Below are positions 1 through 8,456 of a stretch of DNA of 64,000 bases, piece by piece. The notes below the pieces were generated by a model. The model was not told the DNA's origin, did not search any database, and worked only from the letters and a program-made list of their open reading frames with translations. Both the position numbers and the translations under genes were made by a program. The DNA is taken from the NCBI RefSeq assembly GCF_033878955.1, contig NZ_CP138858.1:124001-188000 (forward strand), in the 5' to 3' direction. The stretch is from Coraliomargarita algicola (GTDB taxonomy: Bacteria; Verrucomicrobiota; Verrucomicrobiia; Opitutales; Coraliomargaritaceae). Position 1 is the stretch's first letter, and each line of letters opens with the position of its first letter.

Positions 1-1148
1 TGTGTGGCGCATTACACGCCCAAGTTTATTGGGATATTAACGGCACCAACGCAGGTGCAACGAATTCCACAGATGCATCTGGCACTTGGGATATCGCGAC
101 GACTTCCAATTGGAATACCGCATCCGATGGCACCGCGGCGGTGACGACTTTTACGGATACGGATAGTGTGGTCTTTTCAGCGGGAAATAACGTGTCGACA
201 GCTGCAATTACGGCAACTGGCACACCTACCGCGACCAATCTGACCATAGAGGAAGGGACTTATACTTTCGATGGAAATTTAAAACTAGGCGCTGCGGCGA
301 CTTACACGGTATCCAGTGGGGCTTCGGCGACTTTTAATGATGCCGTATCACTTACAGATAACGCCGACTTCGTCATCGAGGGGGCATCTTCCATCAAGCT
401 CTCGGGGGCTGGTAAAACATTTACGAAGACGGGGAGCGGTACTCTGACGCTAATCGATTCGGCGAATAGCGATTATGCTATCAACGTGAATGAAGGTTTG
501 GTCGTTATCAATCGCACTGCGACCAAACTGCTTAAAAGTATCGTCGTAGGGGCTTCTGGAACATTGCAACTGTCTACCAGTGACCAGCTCAATCCTTTAA
601 CTGTAAACGGTCTCTTCATTATGGACTCGGGCGTTTCCGATTCGCTGGGGCAACTCTATGGCACTGGTAGCATTCAAGCCGGAGATAACACTTCGCTTAA
701 TATTGATAAGGGCAATTTTTCAGGGGATATTAGCGGTGATTTGGATATCTCCATTAGTAAGACCAACGGTTTTACATTTAATGATGGTTCCTCCGTTGAG
801 TTTATCATCGGGGCAGATGGCGTGAGTAATTCCATCACCAGTGGCGATGCGAACATGAGCGAATTGAATCTGAATGGTGAATTAACATTCGACCTCACCG
901 GTGCGGATCTGACCGAGGGGAATTCTTGGTTGATTGTTGATGTCAGTGCATTGAGCGTCACCTATGGAGCCACTTTCAGCATTGCGGACTTTAGTGAGTC
1001 AGGTGGCACTTGGACCTATGATTCTAACGCCTTGCTCCAGTTTTCGGAAACGACTGGTTATTTGACCGTGGTTCCAGAGTCGTCCAGCTATGCTTTGCTT
1101 GCTGGTTGCTTGGGCTTGACTTTCGTCATGCAGCGACGCCGGAAGTAA
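1..1148 (+). CDS. Secreted PEP-CTERM-type autotransporter-strand-like protein (5' partial)
   Basis: The reading frame is open from base 3, so the gene starts before the window; the GTG at 141 is internal. The first residues read CGALHAQVYWDINGTNAG, like the end of a signal peptide (cut after LHA) followed by the YWD-x-NG-T opening common in verrucomicrobial autotransporter-associated beta-strand proteins. The body is low in Cys and rich in Gly, Ser, Thr and Asp, as expected for a beta-helix or beta-sandwich surface protein. The C-terminus has a VPESSS motif (variant of VPEPS), a hydrophobic helix (YALLAGCLGLTFVM) and a basic tail QRRRK: a PEP-CTERM sorting signal handled by an exosortase. A strong terminator follows. 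The ligand is unknown; the family call is by pattern only. Confidence 0.85.
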   Translation, partial: CGALHAQVYWDINGTNAGATNSTDASGTWDIATTSNWNTASDGTAAVTTFTDTDSVVFSAGNNVSTAAITATGTPTATNLTIEEGTYTFDGNLKLGAAATYTVSSGASATFNDAVSLTDNADFVIEGASSIKLSGAGKTFTKTGSGTLTLIDSANSDYAINVNEGLVVINRTATKLLKSIVVGASGTLQLSTSDQLNPLTVNGLFIMDSGVSDSLGQLYGTGSIQAGDNTSLNIDKGNFSGDISGDLDISISKTNGFTFNDGSSVEFIIGADGVSNSITSGDANMSELNLNGELTFDLTGADLTEGNSWLIVDVSALSVTYGATFSIADFSESGGTWTYDSNALLQFSETTGYLTVVPESSSYALLAGCLGLTFVMQRRRK

Positions 1149-1176
1149 GCGTTTGTGAGATTGCTCAAAATATTTC

Positions 1177-1207
1177 AAATCCCGGCACTGTAGTGGCGGG
1201 ATTTTTT
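1177..1207 (+). terminator. Rho-independent terminator after the PEP-CTERM gene
   Basis: Arms AAATCCCG and CGGGATTT pair outside, CACT and AGTG pair inside, separated by one G/G mismatch, with a two-base loop and a following T run (TTTTTT, 1202-1207). It lies 29 bases after the stop codon, as expected for a factor-independent terminator. Confidence 0.85.
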
Positions 1208-1259
1208 GTGTGAACTAATCAGTCTTTGTTACTGTCGGTGATGATCGGGAAATATTAAT

Positions 1260-2159
1260 ATGAAACGAGAAGAATTATTAGCGCTCCCCAGTGCTTGCGT
1301 CCGTGCGGTCTTGGATACGGACGCTTACAATGAAATTGATGATCAGTTTGCGATTGTCTATGCCATGCTGGCGCCGGAGCGTATCGAACTTGAAGCGATC
1401 TACGCAGCACCCTTTCTCAATAAACGCTCGTCCAGTGCGGCAGATGGCATGGAGAAAAGCTATGACGAAATTCAGCGTGTGCTTGGCTTGCTGTGTGCGG
1501 CTGATCAGGTGCCGACCTTTCGTGGGGCTGAAGCGTTTTTAGTGGATCACCCTGCACCGCTTGCGACTGACGCGACTGAGGATTTGATTACCCGTGCGCG
1601 CCAGCGGGACAAAGGACCTTTGTATGTGATGGCGATTGCTGCGATTACTAACGTCGCGACTGCCATACTACTGGCACCGGACATTATTGATAATATTGTG
1701 GTGGTCTGGCTGGGGGGGCATGCTGACTATTGGGCACATAATGGAGAATTCAATTTTCAGCAGGACGTGCCCGCGGTCAAAGCAGTGCTTGAATCCGGGG
1801 TAGTCATATTTCGTATGCCCTGCGTGCCAGTTGCCGACCACTTGCAATTGACGATCTATGAGCTGGAGCATTACTTATCGGGTAAAGGGCCCCTGGCGGA
1901 TTATCTCTGTCAAATCTTCCGAAATTATCGTGAGCATGAGGGCGCTTGGACTAAGGTCATCTGGGACATTGCTGTCGTGGCATGGCTGGTCAACCACGAT
2001 TGGGTGCCTAGTAAGCTGGCACCTGCTCCATTTATGCAGGCAGACAATAGCTGGTCGATTTCTTCCATAAATTCTATTATTCGTACCGCTATACAAGTCT
2101 ACAGAGATCCAGTTTACACGGATTTATTTAAGCGGATTATAACGTATTCAGCTCGTTGA
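1260..2159 (+). CDS. Nucleoside hydrolase (IunH-like)
   Basis: Family enzymes cleave the N-glycosidic bond of ribonucleosides, giving ribose and a free base. The N-terminal calcium/ribose-binding signature is clear: residues about 17-25 read VLDTDAYNEIDDQ, matching the DTDxxNEIDD form of the family. Length (299 aa) is close to the usual 310-330. There is no signal peptide, so it acts in the cytoplasm. The next gene, an oxidoreductase, starts about 70 bases downstream on the same strand and is probably co-transcribed. Substrate preference cannot be read from the sequence. Some members of this fold act on other ribosides. Confidence 0.85.
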   Translation: MKREELLALPSACVRAVLDTDAYNEIDDQFAIVYAMLAPERIELEAIYAAPFLNKRSSSAADGMEKSYDEIQRVLGLLCAADQVPTFRGAEAFLVDHPAPLATDATEDLITRARQRDKGPLYVMAIAAITNVATAILLAPDIIDNIVVVWLGGHADYWAHNGEFNFQQDVPAVKAVLESGVVIFRMPCVPVADHLQLTIYELEHYLSGKGPLADYLCQIFRNYREHEGAWTKVIWDIAVVAWLVNHDWVPSKLAPAPFMQADNSWSISSINSIIRTAIQVYRDPVYTDLFKRIITYSAR

Positions 2160-2230
2160 GTAGAATCAAAATAAAAACATTAGTTTTTTCTGTAACTTTA
2201 TGCAGATTAGGATGCAGTATAGGTTTATAT

Positions 2231-3433
2231 ATGTCTTCAAAAACTGTAAAACTCCTTTTGGTCGGTATTGGTGGCTATGGCCATTTCTATATTGATGGAA
2301 TCGAAGCACTCGCAGATCAAGTCGAGCTTGTTGCGATTGTGGATCCATTTCCTGCTCAGGCTCTTGATTGGCCTACTCTCCAAGCACAGGATATTCCATG
2401 CTTTGATACTTTGGATGCGTTTTTGGCAACTGGTATAACAGTGGATCTGGCTGTGTTGGCTTCGCCAATTTCATTTCATGCAGATCAAAGTTGTGCTTTG
2501 ATGGAGGCGGGAGTCCATGTCCTGTGTGAGAAACCAATTGCTGCGACGATTCCAGAAGTTGAGCGCATGCGCGAAGTGCGTGATAGCACGGGTAAATTTT
2601 TGGAAATCGGATATCAATGGTCTTTCAGTGAGGCGGTCCAAAATCTGAAGACAGATATTCTGAGCGGTCATTATGGAATGGCGCAGTGTCTCTCTACACA
2701 TGTGGCATGGCCGCGAACCAGTGCTTACTATGCGCGCAATAGTTGGGCTGGTAAAATCCATAATGCTCAAGGGGCTCCTGTGTATGATAGCCCTGTGGCT
2801 AATGCAACTGCTCATTTTTTACATAATATGCTCTTCGTTTTGGGAGAGACTCAGCAATCGTCTGCGTTGCCGCGGAAAATTCGTGCAGAATGTTACCGAG
2901 TGAATCCGATCGAAAATTATGACACTGCGTGTCTTGAGGTGGAGACTGAGAAAGGTGATCGTATTTTGTTTTATACTACACACGCCGCTGACGCGAATGA
3001 TGGTCCAAGTTTCTTGTATCGCTTTGAAGGGGCGGAGATTCGCTATGAGATCGGCGGTGATATCGTGGCCTATCTAGCTGATGGATCGATCAAGAATTAC
3101 GGTAACCCCGAGGGCACTCACATGCGTAAGCTGGATGTATGTGTGGCTAAGGTATTGGATGCTGACGGGGCGACTACTCCCATTTGCAGTATTGAGGCGG
3201 CCAGCTCGCATACATATTGTGTGAATGCACTGCAGCAGATACCAGTTTATACGGTTGACCCAGCGTATCTGCAAGTGAAGGAGATTAAGCCCGGGGAGCA
3301 GCTAACTTTTATTCCTAATATGGGTGTGCACTTAAGGGAGGCGTTTGAACAACAAAAGCTTTTTTCTGAAATGAATTTTCCGTGGGCGACACCGATGGGG
3401 GCGGCTGTAGTTGTTTGCCCGATTCATTCGTAG
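2231..3433 (+). CDS. Gfo/Idh/MocA family oxidoreductase
   Basis: A predicted NAD(P)-dependent sugar or inositol dehydrogenase. The Rossmann glycine motif GIGGYG lies near residue 11, and CEKP, with the conserved EKP lysine, follows in the first third. I place the start at ATG 2231 (MSSKTVKL), not the longer frame from 2156, because the extra 25 residues are unlike the family and the fold begins right after 2231. It follows the nucleoside hydrolase on the same strand, so a role in ribose or nucleoside-derived sugar metabolism is possible but is inference. No signal peptide; about 400 aa is normal to slightly long. Confidence 0.82.
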   Translation: MSSKTVKLLLVGIGGYGHFYIDGIEALADQVELVAIVDPFPAQALDWPTLQAQDIPCFDTLDAFLATGITVDLAVLASPISFHADQSCALMEAGVHVLCEKPIAATIPEVERMREVRDSTGKFLEIGYQWSFSEAVQNLKTDILSGHYGMAQCLSTHVAWPRTSAYYARNSWAGKIHNAQGAPVYDSPVANATAHFLHNMLFVLGETQQSSALPRKIRAECYRVNPIENYDTACLEVETEKGDRILFYTTHAADANDGPSFLYRFEGAEIRYEIGGDIVAYLADGSIKNYGNPEGTHMRKLDVCVAKVLDADGATTPICSIEAASSHTYCVNALQQIPVYTVDPAYLQVKEIKPGEQLTFIPNMGVHLREAFEQQKLFSEMNFPWATPMGAAVVVCPIHS

Positions 3434-3512
3434 AGAGCACGATCTTAGGGATTTCTTAGCAGGCGGGTTTTCGGGCATCAGTCGGAATTCACCGCGTGGT
3501 TTAAAACACACA

Positions 3513-3565
3513 CACGGCTGAATGTCCGAGTGCCTATCGACTTGCGCACTCAAGTGTAAGCCGTG
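3513..3565 (-). terminator. Nested stem-loop between convergent genes
   Basis: Outer arms CACGGCT (3513-3519) and AGCCGTG (3559-3565) enclose inner arms GAGTGC (3528-3533) and GCACTC (3546-3551). Read on the minus strand the structure is followed by TGTGTGTGTTTT, so it probably terminates the minus-strand MYG1-like gene, whose stop is at 3567. The internal loops of 7-8 bases make it unlike a textbook terminator. Confidence 0.45.
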
Positions 3566-3566
3566 A

Positions 3567-4424
3567 TTAGTCGCGTGGTTTGTAGGCTTTGGCGACTAAA
3601 TGTTGTAGGCGCTCGATTTCTGCACTGGATGTTTTTGCGATAAATCCGCGTGCGTGCGTGAAGTGAACGTCATCTTCGGTGTCGAGTTGAGTGAATTCCA
3701 TGCGAGTGTCGTCGTTAAAGCGGCGCATACCATAGCCGGTGCCCCGACTGTCGGGGTAAATGAGTGCGAGGACTTCCTCTTGTAAGCCGAGCTTTTCCAC
3801 ATGATAGCCTAGGCCCGCGGAAGCTTCGTCTGGCATCGGATCGGTGCGTGGCATGAAGAGTGCCTTGTAACCGTCGAATTCCCAGATTTCAGCATGCTCT
3901 GCCACGAAGTCTAGCCGGCTGCGCAAATTTGTAATATAATCGACCGTATCTTGACCGATCATGCGCATGATTTCCCAGATCGGCTCACCAGGCTTATGCT
4001 CAGTCTTACTGGCGAAGCGACGTAGAATTGTGATGTCGAGCGGAGAATTGAGCTTGCCGAGGGTGTCGCGATCCATGCCTAACCATTCGGCAGTATCGAC
4101 TGGGCCGCGGCAATCGAACCACTCTGCGACTTCGAGCCAGCTACAAAACTCGCGTGCATCTTCGTAAATTCCCAAATGTTGGAGTACCAGCGAGAGGGCG
4201 CAGGTGGGCACATGATCGCGGGGGAATTGGTGGTGGTCGAAATTATGTAGCTTCGAATTATTTTGGTGCCCGATATCGAGCACCGCCACGGACGGGTCGT
4301 TGAGGTCGGCCTCTGTCGGGTCACGACGCTCGATGGTGACGGGGGCTTGCGTGAGTAATACTGCGCAGGCTAAAAAGTCGTCTTTGTGGGCACCGCCCGG
4401 ATGTGTGATAATCTTTGATAACAT
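3567..4424 (-). CDS. MYG1-family (UPF0160) metal-dependent hydrolase
   Basis: The N-terminus reads ITHPGGAHKDDFLACAVL, the H-x-D metal-binding opening of MYG1/UPF0160 proteins, and residues about 49-67 hold VLDIGH...HNFDHHQF with the paired histidines of the DHH-like fold. Eukaryotic MYG1 has been described as a 3'-5' RNA exonuclease; the bacterial role is not settled. Length (285 aa) is slightly short for the family. There is no leader, so it is cytoplasmic. It stands alone, converging on the oxidoreductase at 2231-3433 and diverging from the kinase-like gene at 4628. Confidence 0.75.
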   Translation of the reverse strand: MLSKIITHPGGAHKDDFLACAVLLTQAPVTIERRDPTEADLNDPSVAVLDIGHQNNSKLHNFDHHQFPRDHVPTCALSLVLQHLGIYEDAREFCSWLEVAEWFDCRGPVDTAEWLGMDRDTLGKLNSPLDITILRRFASKTEHKPGEPIWEIMRMIGQDTVDYITNLRSRLDFVAEHAEIWEFDGYKALFMPRTDPMPDEASAGLGYHVEKLGLQEEVLALIYPDSRGTGYGMRRFNDDTRMEFTQLDTEDDVHFTHARGFIAKTSSAEIERLQHLVAKAYKPRD

Positions 4425-4530
4425 GCGCGGAGGTTTTCAGTTCCAGCTCAGGTGTCGAACGTAAATGTCGTGTGCACTTGTGAATCGCGAGTTGGGTGTG
4501 CTTCGTGACCGTGTGTGTGGCCGCGCATAA

Positions 4531-4581
4531 CTTCGGCTGCGGGAATCTGAGAGAAAGGGGCCCGGGTTATGAGAGCCGAAG
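4531..4581. promoter_or_regulatory. 8-bp inverted repeat in a divergent intergenic region
   Basis: CTTCGGCT (4531-4538) and AGCCGAAG (4574-4581) are perfect inverted copies 35 bases apart, in the 203-base region between the divergent MYG1-like and kinase-like genes. The enclosed DNA is GC-rich (GGGGCCCGGG). It could be an operator pair or a leader RNA structure; I do not recognise a known riboswitch. Confidence 0.25.
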
Positions 4582-4627
4582 ATACCGCGTGCTTTTTATG
4601 CTCGGTATGATCTAATGCAGCTCGAGA

Positions 4628-5626
4628 ATGAAGGATACGATAGCAACTATATTAATTAAATGCACTCAGGCGCGCGAAGTGAAAGCGATGGGTGTTTTGC
4701 AAAAACTATGGAGCGGTTATGGCTCGATTGTGCGCTATCGCTTAGTGGGGGCTGAGCTTTCGAGTGTGATTGTAAAACATGTGTCGCCTCCAACTGCATC
4801 TGCGCATCCACGCGGCTGGAATACTGATATCTCGCATCAACGTAAATTGAGGTCCTATGCGGTGGAAACGGCCTGGTATCGAGATTTTGCCGATCAGTGT
4901 GATGTGAACTGTCGGGTGCCCCGTTGCCTCGACCTCTTTTGCGCCGGTGAAGAGGTGGTGATGGTGCTGGAAGATTTGGATGCGGCGGGCTTTCCGATCC
5001 GCAAGCAGTCGGTTTCAGGCACAGAGCTTGTTGCATGTTTATCGTGGTTGGCTCATTTTCACGCGACCTTTTTGGGCGTATCGGAGGCTGGTCTGTGGCC
5101 GAGTGGGTGCTATTGGCATTTGGAAACTCGACCTGATGAATTGCAGGTGTTGGCACGCGAAGATCCTGCTTTGTATGCAGCCGCGCAAGCAATTGACTTA
5201 AAGCTCAAAGCGAGTCGGTATCAAACTTTGGTCCATGGGGATGCGAAGTTAGCGAATTTTTGCTTTTCAGAGGATGGTCGTTCGGTCGCAGCAGTGGATT
5301 TTCAATACGTGGGGCGTGGTTGCGGGATGAAGGATGTGGTTTATTTTATAGGAAGTTGCTTGTCCGAAGATGAGTGTGAACGCGAGGAAGCGCCACTGTT
5401 AGAGCAGTATTTTGAGGCGCTGCGTCGGGCCTTCGTTAGTCAGGGCAAGGATGTGGATGTCGACGCCTTAGAGGCTGATTGGCGTGCTTTGTATCCGGTC
5501 GCGTGGACCGATTTTCATCGTTTCCTCAAAGGCTGGAGCCCCGGGCATTGGAAAATTAACACATATAGCGAACAGTTAGCCGCTTCGGTGTTAGCTGAGA
5601 TACAATTGGAGGGTCGATGCAAATAG
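4628..5626 (+). CDS. Phosphotransferase of the aminoglycoside/choline kinase fold
   Basis: A small-molecule kinase by fold. Near residue 202 the sequence reads LVHGDAKLANFCF, the catalytic loop HGDxxxxN, followed after about 15 residues by AVDFQYVGRG, the metal-binding DFG-like motif. The substrate is unknown. The ATG at 4628 is used; an internal Met 21 codons later (4688) is an alternative. The last 10 bases overlap the next gene, which has its own good ribosome site, so the two are translationally coupled. The partner is an inositol-monophosphatase-like enzyme, so a linked phosphorylation/dephosphorylation step is plausible but unproven. No signal peptide. Confidence 0.75.
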   Translation: MKDTIATILIKCTQAREVKAMGVLQKLWSGYGSIVRYRLVGAELSSVIVKHVSPPTASAHPRGWNTDISHQRKLRSYAVETAWYRDFADQCDVNCRVPRCLDLFCAGEEVVMVLEDLDAAGFPIRKQSVSGTELVACLSWLAHFHATFLGVSEAGLWPSGCYWHLETRPDELQVLAREDPALYAAAQAIDLKLKASRYQTLVHGDAKLANFCFSEDGRSVAAVDFQYVGRGCGMKDVVYFIGSCLSEDECEREEAPLLEQYFEALRRAFVSQGKDVDVDALEADWRALYPVAWTDFHRFLKGWSPGHWKINTYSEQLAASVLAEIQLEGRCK

Positions 5627-6504
5627 ATACGAACAAATTCAACACACTAGCGGATGTCGCGTGTGAGGCAGCACTACGCGCGGGGGCATTGATACGCACT
5701 TTCACTGCTGGTGAGGTGACGGTCTTTCGTAAAGAGGGTGGGGATAGTCTCGCCTCGCAAGTTGTGACTGAGGTTGATGAGCGCAGTCAATCAGTGATTC
5801 TCGGGCATTTAGAGTCCACTTTCTTGAAATACGATCTGGCCTTGTTGAGTGAGGAGCGAAGTGATGATGGGAGTCGCTTTGATAAAGAATATTTTTGGTG
5901 CATTGATCCGCTGGACGGGACGCTACCTTTCACGCAAGGTAAGGCTGGTTATGCAGTCTCGATTGCTTTGGTGCGCCGTGATGGCTTGCCGGTGATCGGA
6001 GTGGTTTACGATCCCGTGCAGGATCGTTTATATCGTGCTGTTGCGGGACTAGGGCTGTGTATCAACGGGCAGCCTTATCAAGCTGCCCGTGTGGTCCGCA
6101 CTGGAGAGACACGGCTTAAGTTTTGTATGGATTGCACCTTTGAGAGTGATCCGCGCCGTGAGGCTCTGAGTCTGCGTATGCATGCCTTAGCGCAACGAGC
6201 GGGGTATTCCGAGGCGGTGATTGATATGCATGGAGGGGCTGTATGTAATGCTTGTTATGTGTTAGAGCATCCACAGGCGGTTTATCTCAAAGAGCCCAAA
6301 ACCGAATTGGGAGGCGGCTCCTTTTGGGATTTCGCTGCGACTGCGTGCATCTTTGAAGAAGCCGGGGGCTCGGTGAGTGATTACTTTGGTCAGCGGCTAG
6401 ATTTGAATAGTTCGACGCATACGTTTTTTAATCACTGTGGCGTGTTTTTTTGTTCGGATCCTGCGTTGGCAGAATTACTGCAGGCTGCGCGAGAATTAGG
6501 GTAA
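5617..6504 (+). CDS. Inositol monophosphatase family protein (CysQ/3'-nucleotidase-like)
   Basis: A magnesium-dependent phosphatase of the IMPase superfamily. Visible motifs: LLSEER (first metal ligands), CIDPLDGTLPFTQGK near residue 106 (the DPxDGT signature) and FWDFAATACIFEEAGG in the C-terminal part (the WD motif). The retained SEER/DPLDGT/WD set suits either 3'(2'),5'-bisphosphate nucleotidase or inositol/sugar monophosphatase activity. The start ATG at 5617 has a strong ribosome site GGAGGG (5608-5613) inside the end of the upstream kinase-like gene. Length 295 aa is normal. It converges on the epimerase gene at 6528. Confidence 0.82.
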   Translation: MQIDTNKFNTLADVACEAALRAGALIRTFTAGEVTVFRKEGGDSLASQVVTEVDERSQSVILGHLESTFLKYDLALLSEERSDDGSRFDKEYFWCIDPLDGTLPFTQGKAGYAVSIALVRRDGLPVIGVVYDPVQDRLYRAVAGLGLCINGQPYQAARVVRTGETRLKFCMDCTFESDPRREALSLRMHALAQRAGYSEAVIDMHGGAVCNACYVLEHPQAVYLKEPKTELGGGSFWDFAATACIFEEAGGSVSDYFGQRLDLNSSTHTFFNHCGVFFCSDPALAELLQAARELG

Positions 6505-6527
6505 TTGAAGATTCGTCTCTCACCCAT

Positions 6528-7304
6528 TCAGGATACCAAGTTCGCTTTAATGTAATCGAAGCTCAACTTGAGTGAATCAAAAGGATCGCCCGGGCAGGTG
6601 TCTTGTTCGACAATGTACCATTCACAGCCGGATTCTTCCGCAGCTGCGATGATGGACTTGAAGTCAAGGTTGCCATAACCGATCTCGTGCATGATGGGCT
6701 CGTTGCCTTTACGCACACCCACATCTTTGAGGTGAAGTAGAGGCATGCGTCCTTGCAGTAGTTTGCACCAATCTACTGGATTATAGCCGCCGAGTTGCAC
6801 CCAGTAGGTGTCTGGCTCGAAAAGCAGGTTTTCGGGGGAGGTTTGCTCGATCAGGTGCTGGAGAGCTGGCTTACCATCCCATTTATAGAATTCGTTGGCG
6901 TGATTGTGATAAGTCAGTACCAGGCCTGCTTCACGTAGCACGGAACCCGCGTGGTCAAGTTGCTGAATCAATTTTTCGCGTGACTGTGCATTGGAGAAGT
7001 CAACGTCACTGGGAAATGGATACGCAGTATATTTTGTGCCTAGCTGCTGGAGACGTTCAACCACCTTCTCCGGTTCGTTCAGAATCATGAGGCTGGGCTC
7101 GTGTGTCGCGCAAATGGTGAGTCCATTTTCCGCGCAGACCGCGGCTATCTCTGTGGCTGGCATCACATCGTGGGGCATGCCTGAAATCTGCACTGCCTGA
7201 TAGCCAATCTCGGCGATTTTCTGCATGCTCTGCCGGAAGTCATCCGGAGTCTGGATGAAGTCTCGAATGGTGTATGTAATGAGAGCGACTTGTTCGATTT
7301 TCAT
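6528..7304 (-). CDS. Sugar phosphate isomerase/epimerase (xylose isomerase-like TIM barrel)
   Basis: A 258-aa single-domain TIM barrel. Metal-site motifs are visible: a Thr-His-Glu (CATHEPS) early, YHNHANEF in the middle, EPDTYWV, then LHLKDVG and a late VEQD. These match the AP-endonuclease-2/xylose-isomerase-like fold used by sugar epimerases and inosose dehydratases. There is no leader. It is the last gene of a three-gene minus-strand operon with two Gfo/Idh/MocA oxidoreductases (gaps of 24 and 51 bases), a pairing typical of oxidised-sugar or inositol catabolism. The substrate cannot be told from sequence. Confidence 0.82.
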   Translation of the reverse strand: MKIEQVALITYTIRDFIQTPDDFRQSMQKIAEIGYQAVQISGMPHDVMPATEIAAVCAENGLTICATHEPSLMILNEPEKVVERLQQLGTKYTAYPFPSDVDFSNAQSREKLIQQLDHAGSVLREAGLVLTYHNHANEFYKWDGKPALQHLIEQTSPENLLFEPDTYWVQLGGYNPVDWCKLLQGRMPLLHLKDVGVRKGNEPIMHEIGYGNLDFKSIIAAAEESGCEWYIVEQDTCPGDPFDSLKLSFDYIKANLVS

Positions 7305-7328
7305 AAGAGTATAAAGTTTTTGAGATAT

Positions 7329-8405
7329 TTAGCGTGCTTGATCGGCAAGGGCTTGGGCTTGTAGGGAGAGACGCGATGCCGCGAAGGCATGTTCTTGAGT
7401 CATCGCGTTTTCAGTGCGGTTGAGACAATCAAGGATCAGCTGACCGAAGAAAGGAAAGCCCACTTGGCCCTTAACCTTTAATACTTGTTCGCCTTCATGA
7501 TTCGCCAGGATGATGGTGTCGGAGTCGTTGCTTCGCCCGAAATCGAAGTATTTACGAATCTCTATCGTGCCTTTGGTGCCTGTGATAAAGCTGCGGCCAT
7601 CGCCCCAGCCACGCATGCCGTCGGGGGTAAACCAGTTGACGCGTGAGAAACATTGGACGCCGTTTTCCAGAATCATAACAGCTTGACCGACGTCTTCGAG
7701 ACCCGGTTTGTCTGGATTGGCGCGATTGTCGACGGCGGCGTGAGCGATGGTGCCTTGGCTGCAACGTGTATAATGCAGGAATTGATCGAATTGGTGCGAT
7801 GCGATATCGGTGAGGATGCCCCCATATTGCTCTTTATCGAAGAACCAGTCCGGACGTCCCGCTTTACCTAAACGGTGTGGCCCAAAGATCTCCATATGCA
7901 CGATGTCGCCGATGACGCCGTCTTGGATTAGTTGGTCGACGTACCATGCGGACTCTACGTGGACACGTTCAGAGTAGTAAACCATGTATTTTTGTCCTGT
8001 CGCTGCGACCACATTTTCCGCTTCTTGCAATTGCTCCAGACTCGTCAACGGACATTTGTCGGTGAAGTAATCCTTGCCTGCTTGCATCACTTGGCAACCG
8101 ATGGGCCCGCGTCGATTCGGGATCGCAGCCGCGGCGACCATTTGAACGTCGGAGGCCAGCACCTCTTCGAAACTTTGTGCGATCGCGACGCCCGGAAATT
8201 TTTCTTTCAGGGCTGCAAGCCGCTCGGCGTTAGGGTCAAAAATCATTGCGAGCTCTGCACCGGCTTCCCTTAGGCCATTGATCATTCCGTATAGATGACC
8301 ATGATCGAAGAAAGCAGCTGCAAATTTGAACTGACCTGGTTCGACGACTGGCTGCGGTTTAGCGGCTGTCGGTGCGTAGTTCATTCCGTCGTTAGCGTTT
8401 GTCAT
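7329..8405 (-). CDS. Gfo/Idh/MocA family oxidoreductase, divergent nucleotide site
   Basis: Overall layout fits the family: an N-terminal Rossmann-like half and a C-terminal half with the MEIFGPHRLGKAGRPDWFFD and DIASHQFDQFLHY stretches, the latter carrying the His-x3-Asp-like active-site pattern. Two hallmarks are altered: the usual GxGxxG is replaced by FFDHGHLYGM near residue 35, and the EKP motif reads TDKC. It may bind the cofactor differently. It is the middle gene of the sugar operon, 51 bases after the other oxidoreductase. No signal peptide is visible; the N-terminal 20 residues are probably disordered. Confidence 0.75.
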   Translation of the reverse strand: MTNANDGMNYAPTAAKPQPVVEPGQFKFAAAFFDHGHLYGMINGLREAGAELAMIFDPNAERLAALKEKFPGVAIAQSFEEVLASDVQMVAAAAIPNRRGPIGCQVMQAGKDYFTDKCPLTSLEQLQEAENVVAATGQKYMVYYSERVHVESAWYVDQLIQDGVIGDIVHMEIFGPHRLGKAGRPDWFFDKEQYGGILTDIASHQFDQFLHYTRCSQGTIAHAAVDNRANPDKPGLEDVGQAVMILENGVQCFSRVNWFTPDGMRGWGDGRSFITGTKGTIEIRKYFDFGRSNDSDTIILANHEGEQVLKVKGQVGFPFFGQLILDCLNRTENAMTQEHAFAASRLSLQAQALADQAR

Positions 8406-8456
8406 AAGAGTGTATTTTGCTGAGTGGGGGATTGGAGGGGGGGAGTGTTTTGTCGT

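Noticed and set aside
141..1148. GTG start of the first gene at 141
   Set aside because: The frame is open and protein-like back to base 3, including the end of a signal peptide, so the gene starts before the window.
4656..5192. 178-aa minus-strand frame inside the kinase-like gene
   Set aside because: Antisense shadow; the plus strand holds the conserved HGD and DF motifs.
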